Part shown: positions 46,601 through 58,300 of the stretch, in pieces
Layout: every line of letters begins with the position of its first letter
Position numbering within the stretch: position 1 is the stretch's first letter
Assembly: GCF_029962835.1 (NCBI RefSeq)
Contig: NC_080588.1
Location: 61,156,001-61,220,000 of the forward strand
DNA from: Magnolia sinica
Taxonomy: Eukaryota > Streptophyta > Magnoliopsida > Magnoliales > Magnoliaceae
Reading direction: 5' to 3'
Length of the DNA: 64,000 bases
Made by a program: the position numbers and the translations under genes
The notes under the pieces: model-generated
What the model was told of the DNA's origin: nothing
The model's input: the letters and a program-made list of their open reading frames with translations, nothing else
The model's database searches: none

Positions 46601-46715
46601 ACTGGTGCTGTAGAGAACTTCAGTCCGTTCCCTTCCAAGGCACACTCGAGCGCGAGTTCCTTAACCGCACTTCCCAGAGAATTTCTAACGCAGAGCCGGA
46701 GGTGTACGCTTTGAG

Positions 46716-49700
46716 ATGGCCCCTTCTCTGCAACCTCGTCTTCTTCTCCTTCGCTCTGCATACCAATCCTTGTGGAGGAGATCGCTGTCTTCAGATGCTT
46801 TGGTAGAAATCAAGGCTGGTGAGATTGGGATCGTCTCCGGTATTCCTCAGGAACACCTCCGAAGGAGGGTACGTTTTTTTCTAGGGTTTCTCATCTCTTT
46901 CTCAGGAAATGCATAGTTTCTGGAGGCGCAGGATTCCGTACACTTGGGACCATGGTCTGGCGATCATGGCCTTTGATCCGGTGGGCCCCTCCTTGGATGA
47001 GGATGCCTTAGAAAGTCTTCATTCATCGTTGAGTGAAAAATGAGAAATTCATGGAAAATTGCAATCTCCACCACTTAATAATACACCTATCCGGGTCTTG
47101 ATTTGCCGCGTCGTTGTTTTCGGGGAAGAAAGAAATACATTTTATTTTGCCCTTTTTTTTCCCATTGAATGTGGACCGTTTTCCATTTATTTGTAAGCTG
47201 CTTATTGAAGTGTTAGGATCTTCCGATCTGGTAGATTTTTGGGGTGTCTGCGATCCAAGGCAGGCCTGATCAGATTAATGGTCTCGATAGCGGAGCTGTG
47301 GATCCTACATATACGGAACACTGGCACTCTATATGGCTGAATTGGGGTTTCCCCGTCTTCGGTTGCTAGGAATCCCTTTTTCACCTCATTGGCATCCATG
47401 AATGGCACAGGTTGTAATTTACTCGCCTGCTCGAACGGCGACCCAACAAGGTTCCGGAAAAGTTGGAAAATGGAAGATCAATTTCTTGTCGACCCAGAAG
47501 TATGTCCTCTCAACTGTATCTCATAGCCTTCTCTTTTTAATCTATCATAAAGAATTAGGATCTTGGTCAAGATAAATGCTTGGGCGATTCAGCCAGGATT
47601 GATTGATGAGGTGATTTGCCACACGCATGCTAAACTGGCATACATGTGTGAAATCCGGGCCATTCATCAGTTGGGTGAACATCTCCTGGCCAGGCAGGCA
47701 CACTGGTTTGCTCATTGGGGTGGCCTACTGCATTTGTATGTTGATTATAGACTGTTGGTCCTTTTTTTATCGTTCGGTCTTTCTCAAACACGTGTGGCCC
47801 ACTTAACGAGTTGGGTGGCCTACATGGTGGCCCCACCTGATAAATGGCTTGGATCTCTCACACACGTGCCAGGTTGATGCGTGTTTTGCAAATTGTCTTA
47901 TATTTTCTCCTTGGTGAAAGAGTTCTAATTTTACATTGTCCTCAAATTTTCATGGAGTAAGTGTCCTGCTTCATTTTCAGCACACAATATGTAATTTTCA
48001 TCTACAATTCTGCATTGTCATGGGCTCATATGGAACTGCATGTTCTTGACTTTAACTGCTTGCAAATTGTCCTATGTGGGCAGCATGTAGTAGTTGTTCT
48101 AAGGCATAGTGTGGTCTAATCACATCCGCGTGTGAGTGGTGTTGGTAATCATGTAGTGGTGGATTCCCTACTATTTTCTGCTACCAAATACTTGAGCATT
48201 TCCTTTCATGTCTGTGGGTGCTTCATGCTAACAGTTGCCTTACAACTGCCCCTTGTGCCCCTTGTACACTTGTCTTTGGGGTGCGCATGTGATGGTTGGG
48301 TTGGGGCCGTTCAATACTGGGTGGGACCATGTTGGCATAAGAGTGCTGTCACTGTTAGCTCTGCTGTCGCTAGTTTCAAGAACTGGTTATGAGAGGAAGG
48401 TTGATGCCTGGTGAGCAGCTGATCACAGAACTTTTTGCTGATTTAATGCGATATAGAGTGTGGGGATCCATGCATAGATGTGGAAGGTTGCCTTGACATG
48501 GGTTTGTCCATTTTCCATTGACTCCTTTACTGACCTGTTAGTTGTGGAATGTGATTCGAAGACACTGTTAGCTTGGGTGGCTGGGGACATACCAATTCTA
48601 TGTAAGGGTATCATTGCTTGTTTAAGGGTTCTCTGCATCACGCGTGTAGAGAGGACAATTCCTTGGCAAATGCTCTTGTTGTGGCCATTTTGTATTGGAA
48701 ATTCTCTCCATTGCCTTTTTTGTAAGGTTTCCTTTTTCCCTTCCATTCAATTGAAATTTTCTTTACCAATAGAAAAAAATGAATGGAGCCATTACTGTTA
48801 TGTTCCTGAACTTATGCTTTTAAGTGGAGCATCAATCACCTTCACCATTTCCCAGGTCAACTGAAAATGTCTGAATGGATTTTGCTTTATTTGTAATCAT
48901 ACACCCATGTCAATTATGTGTAAATTTGTTCCTAACTTATAGAGTTCTGCTAAGCCTACGTGCATGATGCACCCGTGCATTGGGCCAATCACAGCTGGCA
49001 CATGTGGGGGAATGTGTGACATGCATCAGTTGGGCCCCATTGCGTCCACACAATGGGGCCCAACTGATGCATGTCACACATTCCCCCACATGTGCCAGCT
49101 GTGATTGGCCCAATGCACAGGTGCATCATGCACGTAGGCTTAGCAGAACTCTGTAAGTTAGGAACAAATTTACACATAATTGACATGGGTGTATGATTAC
49201 AAATAAAGCAAAATCCACACAATGGGGCCCAACTGATGTGGACCCCACTTTTTTTTAGTGGTAGAAGTATGATGTAGTTACACAGTGCTGTTGATGTTAG
49301 TTGTTTTAGATCATCAACTCTTTATTTTCTTGTAGGTGGGAGAATCCATTGATGGGCTGGACATCCACTGGGGATCCATATGCCAATGTAGGTGATGCGG
49401 CGCTTGGTTTCGACAGTGAGGAAGCTGCAAAGGCATTTGCCGAAAAGCATGGGTGGGATTATGAGGTATGTGCATCATTCATAGTTCAACAACTCATGCT
49501 ACCATTTCTTTTAAATGGAAACGACTTGTCTAATTTAAGTTTGTCTTATGAAGTCTATTCATAATTCAGACAAAAGTATCTAGCAGTTTGCCTGATCCTT
49601 TGTGACTACGTGGTTTAAGGTATTCTGTATCGGTAACAGTGGCCGTAACAGTCACCACCATTACCGATACGGGTATTAGCTGTAACGGCTAATACAGGGG

Positions 49701-52343
49701 CGTAACGACCGTTACCACTCCAATAACAGTTGAAAATTTTCTTTTGCCTGAAAAATTATCTAAAAATATCAAAATAATGTAAATATTCCAAATATATATT
49801 CATTTTTTGTTTTGAACATGTTTATGGTTGTGTAACAGTCCACTCTTTGGTGATAGTGTTGTATCGGGCTGTTTAGTGAATTTGTGAACATTATTATATG
49901 TCTGTAATGTTTACATAGCACAATCAAGCATTAAAACTAGAAATCAGGAAAAAAAAAAGGACATTACTTTTTCAAATTTTTTGAAAAAATGCCCTTGGAG
50001 CTTCTATTCGCTCAAATCACTTCAATCTACGATTTTAATCTTAAAAACTATAGTAAGAATAGTCAAAATTTATTGTAAAATGATTTATGAGAGTTTTTTT
50101 TTTTTTTTTTTTTTTTTAATGAGAAAATGGATTTAAATATAAAAAAAAAAAAAAGAAAAAAAAGTGGTTGTTTTTCAATGGAAGTGATTCTTGAGAGGCC
50201 ATGAGCAATAAATTTCAGATCCTCAAGATGGTCATGCAAACCAATGGTTGCATCTTTCATAATCACAAGAGTTTGAGAACGGATTACATACCTCTAGAGG
50301 CATGACATTTTTGTGCCTCCAGATCATGTACTACACATGTGGCACTTGCATGATGATCTGAACCAGACATTCTTTGGACTCATCCATCGATTGACAGTTA
50401 ATCAATTTTTTATTTTTTATTATACAAACCTCAATCATCTAATAAATGGGCCCTTTCTCACTTAGTGGGAGCCGTTGCTGGTTTTCGTGTTTAAGTGTTC
50501 ATTTGTATGCCACCGAGGGTTAGAATTGTCTAAATAGGCAAATGATACAATTCTATTTTGTGAGGTAGAAGAGAGTAAAGTGGATAATTTAAGGAAAGAT
50601 GATAACTTGTTTCAATGTGGTTTCTGGTTTGAAGGTTAACATTAACAAAAGTGAGATTTTGGGTGTCGGGATTTCTAAGGAAGAAGTTAGCAGGTTTGCG
50701 GATATTATTTGTTGTCATGTAGGTTCTTTTCCGTCAACCTACCTTGGGCTTCCTCTTTGCATTGGAAAACCGGCAAAACCATTGTGGGATAAAGTTATTG
50801 AAAGGTTCAAAGGTAAGCTCTCTTGATGGAAAAGCATGTATCTTTCAATAAGAGGAAGGTTAACATTGATTAGATCGGCTATGTCTAATCTTCCGGTCTA
50901 TTACATGTCCCTTTTTAGGTGTACTAAATCAATATTGGATAGGTTGGAAAAATTAAGGTGGGATTTCTTATGGAAAGGCTTAGAAGAAAAATACAAGTTT
51001 CACTTGATTAAATGGGGTGAGGTATGCAAGCGTTTTGAAGGGGATGGGGGTATGTGGAATTTAGATCATATGAATTAAGCACTTTGAGGGAAATTGATTA
51101 GTAGTTTCGGCGTGGGAAAAGGAAATTTCTAGTGAGAAGTTTTTTAAAGGAAGTATGGGTCTCAAGTTAGGGGTGGTGGTGGACAAAGGATTCGTTTCTA
51201 TATAGAGCTTCCGCGGTGTGCAAGTCTATAGCGACAGCGGTGTGCAAGTCTGTAGCGACAATGAGGCAAAATTTTGTGGAGCATGTTAAATTTTCATTGG
51301 GTGATGGGTTGGATACTCATTTTTGGAAAGATATTTGGTTGTGGAAAAGGCACTCTCTGAAGTTTATCCTAGGATAGCAAGGCTATCTGTGGATGACAAT
51401 ATATCAGTGGCTCATTGTTTCACTTTTTTAGGGGATGTTCCGTTATGGACTCTCCCATGTCATAGGAATTTGTTGGATGAAGAGTCGGAAAAGTTGGTCG
51501 GCCTTCCTTTTTCTTCTTTTTTTTCTGCTTTTGGCCCTAATAAAAAATCGTCTTTCAAAAAAAAAAAAAAGGTTAGCCTTCTAGAGTTTCTTCATAGTGT
51601 AAATCCAGTTTTGGGGTTAAGTGATGAGATGGTATGAAGTTTGGAGAAATCGGAGCATTTCTTATTAAAATCTTGGTATAGAGTTGTAAGTGGATCATTT
51701 GGGTTGAAGCTTTGATTTGGCATTATCGTGTTCATCCTAAGGTGGCGGTTTTTGGGTAGCCTGCATGTAAGCATAAGGTTCTCACAATGGACAATCTTCG
51801 CAAGAGAAGTATGGTGCTTCCAAATGCGTACTGTGTTTCCGAGATGAAGAATCAATAGATCATCTCTTTATCCATTGCTTTCTTGTGAAGGAGTTTTGGA
51901 ATAACCTCTTCAATCTATTCAAGATCCCATGGGTGATGCCGAATCCAATGGAGACCTTCCTTCTAGAGTGGGTGTAGTTGGCAAGGAAGTCTGGAGAATG
52001 GTGATGTCGGCAGGCCTATGGTGTATGCGGGGGGAAAAGGAATAGTCGGTGCTTCAAAAATGGAAGTGGGAGGTGTCTGAGGTATTTAGTGGGGCATAAT
52101 TAAATGTCATGGAGTGGGCTTAAGCGTCTGCTATATTAGGCAAAAGTTATATGTTTCTAGTTGCTTAGTTTGTGTTGTAATTCTTTAGGCTTTGGCCTTC
52201 TATCAATAAACTTATCACTTTAAAGAAAAAAAGAGGAAAAAAAAAAAAGAACCGTCTAAACACTGATTTTTGGACCACAGGCCTATTGCTTTTGGAAGCT
52301 GCTGTTACGAATTTACGATAGGGGCCATAACAGTTGTTATGGC

Positions 52344-52385
<42 letters not shown>

Positions 52386-55300
52386 GTTGGCCTTGTAACA
52401 GGATGTTATAGGACTACAGGCCATTACAGGGTTACATGCCTCCTCCTCCTCCTCCTTTTTTTCATAATGGCCGTTACAACCCTGTAATGCGTAATGGTTA
52501 CCACCATTAATGTTATGTAACTGTTTTTTAATGCCTTGAATACAACAAGTGGCTCGCATGTACATTGGGTTTTCAGCTTGAGCAAGTGGAGAGCACGTGG
52601 TTCGATAATCCAGACCACTGGTATTGAAGAGTGGGCCAATACTATTTTTGGTCAAAGGCATGTTTACACTGAATGGTGTGGGTCTTTGACAAGTTTGCTG
52701 TATGCAAGAAGCTTTGACATGTAGGGACTCTACTGTTAGATCAGGGTCAAGTTCCATGTTCCATGTCCATCATATGATGCTCCACACAACTAACTGCAGT
52801 TGCCTCAAAACTCTTCAAGATTGGTAGATACTAAACTTTTATTCAATGTTCTGGAAACAACAGTAAGGAATTATTTGGTAATTGCAGACCCATCTGATGT
52901 ATATTATAAACATGTTTCTTTTCGCATAAGCAAATTCTCAACAAACGCTTATCTGGAATTGTTTGTTATGAATTACTTCTGCACTTATTAAAAGCAATTC
53001 CAAACGGACCCTTAAGCTCAGACTTGTTTGGGAAGGTAGAAAACCGTGGAAAAGAATATGAACTCCCTAATGTGACAGTTTCCTCAATTTGAGAAACCAA
53101 AAAAGAGGGGGAAACTATTTTCCTTTTCCTAGTTTTCCTTGAATGTGCAAAACCATTTTGAAAGAAGAAGAAGAATCGTGTTAAATGTTGCTTTACACAT
53201 TTGCAAGAGAAAACTCTCGTTGTTTGACTATTGGCATTTTAACATTTCCATGGAAAACGGCCCTCCAAACCAACCAATGGAATAACTATTGTATTCCGTG
53301 GTTTTCCATTTCCTGAGGATTCCATAATTGTTTTCCATGTCCACATTTTCGGTTATCCCTATCCAAACAGGAAGTCCAAGATGAGGGCCCTTCGAGTAGG
53401 TTGTTTGTGGATGATGCAGTAATAGTTGATGAGACTAGAGAGGAATGTAGCCCAAAATATCAACTGGTTTGCTTTATTTTATAGGTAAATAGCGTACAAC
53501 TGTCTGGTTGTACTATCTACGTACTTGGAATTTGGAATGCTATATCCAAACTCTATGCTATTTCCAATCTATACAATTGCATTCAATATTCGAAATATGG
53601 GTATCGCACCCTTGTGATACAGATACATATCGGTTACCGCATGAGACATATTGGTTGTATCGCGTAATGCGTCGTTGTTGTTCTAAACATGGGGAAATTG
53701 GTCGAATTTTTCAATGAAAAAAGACATTAATACACACTTATAAATCAAACCATTACAAAAAATAAGTGCACATAATAGGCTTGCTTTGTATAGGGTCATA
53801 ATCTATGTGTTTTTTCTAAATTAATGCAAGTATATTCAAAGTCTATTCATATAATTTATAAATGTAAGAAGAAGTGTGGAAACACAAGTAATACATTCAA
53901 CAGCAAAAGAAGAATCATTAGTTCAAATTACACACGTGTTTGATTTTATGTTTGGACACAAAGATTGCAACCAATTTGTGAGAAAGTGAGAAGTTTTGAT
54001 TTTATTTTTTTAAAATTTTCCGCAACTCGGCCCATCTCTTCCAAATCTCAAATTGAAGATCCCAATCCATGATTTTTTTATGCAAAATATGAAAAATCAG
54101 GGATTTGTAACAATTTGACAATGATTTAACATGATTTACAGAAAAAAAGGATCAAAAAATCGAAAATGCTCGCCGGATTGAGCATGTGGGATATATCGTA
54201 CTACTTGTGTGTTTCATATTGCACAGGTGGGATACAAGATATATCGTAGGAGATATCGGCCGATACCGTCGATATTTAAAACACTGATTGCATTAAGCAG
54301 CTCAACCAGTTATTCTTTTAGGTTATAAAGTGGTATAGAGGTCTTGAAAGATTTTCCAGTTCTAGGTTTTCTGGAGACTTATGTAAAGCCACAAGAGGGA
54401 TTATACAATTTTATAGGTCCTAATACAATTGGAAAGGTATGCTTTTCACTCAAGCTGGAAAGATGACCTTGTCAAGTCTTCCCTTCAGTCTCTTTTGGTT
54501 TCTTGTCTCTTGTTGCATCGGATGCTTGTGAGGGTTGCAAAATCAATGGAGAGCATCCAGAAGAAAGGTTGATCTTACAGTTATGCATGGAATTCAGCTT
54601 GTACTGTTGGAGAGATGACATGTTTAGGCTCTTTATTTCCTACTGTTGTTCACTTTGGGGGCCTCTTTGGACAGGAAGAGTCCAAAACATGGACACGAAA
54701 ATCCAAGTAGAATCCTATAGACAAGGAAAACTATGAAATGAATCCAATTGACATGATTTGTTTGGCAAGGTTGATTTCTATGGAAATGTTGAAAAGTCAA
54801 CGGTCAAGCAGCTTTAGTTCTCTCTCATAACCATGGAATGGAGATTTAACACCTTTTTTTTTTCTGAAAGAAATTGATTTCCACAATAATTTGAGGAAAA
54901 TGTAATTATGGCAATTGATTTCTGCAGTTACTTTTCGGTTCACAAATAGTGGAAAAGTAGATTTCCATGGAAATCAATTTTATTTCCAAGGTTTTTAATG
55001 TTCCAAAAATAGATTTTAGGTAAGCGTTCCTTCAGCCAATAGGCAACTAGTTTTGGTCTTTTAGTATTTAAATTAGCAAGTTGTGTGACTCCTTTCAACC
55101 ATAAAAGGGCCATACATTTTGTATCGGAGACTGGGTTTCTGATAGGACAGGGTTTGGTTTAACTTTGGAGATCGATATTCATGTGCATCTCCACAACAGA
55201 ATCTCTATCCTAGTGAATGGAACTCGAGTTTTGTTTGCAACTCTAGGGACTCCTGCCAAGGTGGGAGCGGATTAGGTGTTACCCCCGACGTGGCGTGGTT

Positions 55301-58300
55301 TCATTGGCGTGCAGATGCATGTCAAAGAAGGGTCAAGTACGTATTCGACCTGTGAAAGTTGATGGATCCACTCTGATATGCATCTGCATGCCAATGAAAC
55401 TGCGCCATATCAGGGTAGCACCTTAGTCAATGTTACCCGGTTAATACCTCATCTGCTCCCTATCAAGGTGACCCTTTTTCTCCTTGTCCATTCACCATTG
55501 CGCTTGTCGAGATAGCAATAGAAGTAAGTCTCTTGGCGGGCTTCATTTTGGGCTGTTTCATGTTTGGAGAAGTCCTATTTGATTTTACCAGTGATCTTGT
55601 TTGCAACGATGCTTCTACTTTTCATCCTTAGATGTTTAAGCACATATATGAGCAGCGGGTTGATCTTAGGAAGAGTTCCTTCATTGGTTTGAGGTGGAAA
55701 ATCATGTAATAGATGATGCCATTAGAAATTGGGCTGTTAGAGCACTCGTTTCTAGCCAGTTCTTAGACTCCTAATTAGGGCTGCAACTGGAGCGGGTTCA
55801 AACCAATCCAGACTTGCCCAACCAGATTAAATCGGGTTGGTTTAGGTTGAGGTTAGGCTTGGGTTTGCTTTTGTAACCTGATTTAGTTTCGTTTTCGGTT
55901 TTGGTTGAATCATAACCCAACCTTCTCCACCCGAACTGGACATGCATACTCAACCTGGCCCAACTCTAATCAAATTGTTTGGGCTAACCCCAATCTGATG
56001 TGCTTTGCATGCCTACTGCTAAAGCCAAAGAAATCCCCTGCATAACCCAAACTACTCCACCTGACCTAAATATGCAGAGTCAACCTGGTCCAACTCTAAT
56101 ATGAAGAGTTGGGTCATCTACCATAGGGATTGTTGATGGTATAGACCAAGATTCTTTACCCAAGTTGGCAAAACTAGATTGGTGAGTCAGTTTCAGGTTG
56201 TTAATATGAAAAGGGGCAGAATCAGGTGGAATTGGGTCAGATCGAGTATGAGTTAACCACCAAGTTGTTTGGGTTGACCCCAATTCGACATGGCTTGCAT
56301 GCGTGCCGCTAGCCCAAAGAAATCCCCTCCTAAAATCTGTTTATGTATGGTGGATCCGTTGTTCCATTAGCCTCTTTCTGTCAATTTATCATTGGAAGAG
56401 AGGTGTAATTGGGGTGGGCTAATTAGGACTGCAATTGGAGCAGGCTAAAACTGAACCCTGGTTGCCCAACCTGACACTACTCCAGTTAGATCAATTGGAT
56501 TAGTTCGAAGTTGGGTTTGGCTTTGATTCTGTAACCTCATTTGGATTTGGTTTCACCTCACACGAATATGCATGCTCAACCCAGCCCAACTCTAATCTAG
56601 AAGAGTTTTGGGTCATCTGTGTTGGGGTTGTTCATATCAATGTTTTAGACCAAGTTTCATATCCCAAATAATAATAATAATAATAATTGTAGTAGTAATA
56701 ATAATAATAATAATAATAGTTGTCGTAATAATGATAATAATAATCGGATTGGGTTGAGTCAAGTTCAGGTTTTTAATATGAAAAGAGGTAGACTTGGTTT
56801 GAGCTCTGTCAGATTTAGTGTAGCTTAACCACCGAGTTGTTTGGGTTGACCCCAATCTGACCTGCATTGCATGCCTACTGCTAAGCCAAAAGTCCCTTGG
56901 AAAAGTCTGTGTCATTTTATGGTTGATCTGTTGTTCCATTGGCTTCTTTCTGCCAATTTATCATTGGAAGAAATGTGCCATTTTTTGGGGAGGCCATCTC
57001 CATTTGAGGAGTTAAAGCAGATGATAAATATGTAGTTTCCGCCATTCACACGAAAAGCCTTGCGACAATATACAACAGAATGCTACAGTCTTACCATTCA
57101 AAAGAATCATTCAACACTATTGTTGATTAAACTGTATCCCCAAATCCAACAATTATTCTTAATCATTGCAACAAACGCAATCACATAGGCTGAAGTGGTT
57201 TTTTGGATATGTAGTACAGTTGAGATGGTTGAATGTTATGCTCTGGATCCTGGTACTATGAACTCAACGTGGGTACATGTTCATTTACTAGAAGGGTTTG
57301 TCGTCCCTAACATCTGGATTGACCAGGATGCTTGCAACGGGATTGAACAAATGAGTGCTTGTGCTTGCTGGCTGCACTCTTGAGTTGATTGAAATTGGAT
57401 TTGCTCAAATTTTGGAAACATTGGAAATTTGCTCAATTCAATATTTTGCATGGTTATATTTTGATTTATCCCATACCTCTGCACGTGTGCTTGACATGAC
57501 TTGTATCTTTTGTGCAGGTTAGGAAGCGTCATACTCCTCTTTTGAAGGTTTGATATTCTTTTTTCACCTACTTCTATTGATGCAACTATTTTCATTTTCA
57601 TACCTGGTTTGTTTTTGCTTGACATGTAATATCATTGCGAGCTTGTGGTTTAGTAAAGACTGATTGATCTCTCCGAGCATTAAATCTGATTGTAGAGTTT
57701 CCACGCGTTATTTTCTGCTATGTAGGCACGAGTTCCAATATATCAAGTGTCTCTCTTAGGCACTCACATGACAAATTACATGATCGAACATTTTCTACAG
57801 TTATCACTGTACGAATTTGCATAGCACTTATTGTACCTCCAAGCCATGCATCAAGATGGATATGTAGATGCAGGTCCAAAAAATTAAGCTGGTATACTGG
57901 CATAGGACAATGATTGTTAGGTGGTTCCTGTCCTCCAATCTCATTCTCGTACTTTGACAATAGGTGAATGCAATAATTGGAAATAATTTTTTTGATTTGC
58001 AGACTTGGATATTTCCCGCACAAGAGAGTTAAAACTGGTATATCGGGTGCCATACAGTTCATGGCCCCACATCTGTATTGTGTTATATTGGGTTGTTTCA
58101 GCCGATACAGCTATATTGTTGATGGATGATACTGGTACCTATCACTCAATCCAGTTCCGGCCTTTTGGATGGTACTTTAAACCTTGCTCACAAGAATATC
58201 CCTTAATTTAAGGCTTCTAATCCCTAGCCCTCGTTCCTTTCATTTGCATGCCTCTTCCCAATTGACCATGTGGAGTGTAGTTTTCTTTTCAGCCCTCTGC

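Noticed and set aside
49600-52550. Exact duplication around the GTAACGG-rich MITE with nested LINE
   Set aside because: End similarity is visible, but no convincing flanking duplication was found, so boundaries are left approximate.
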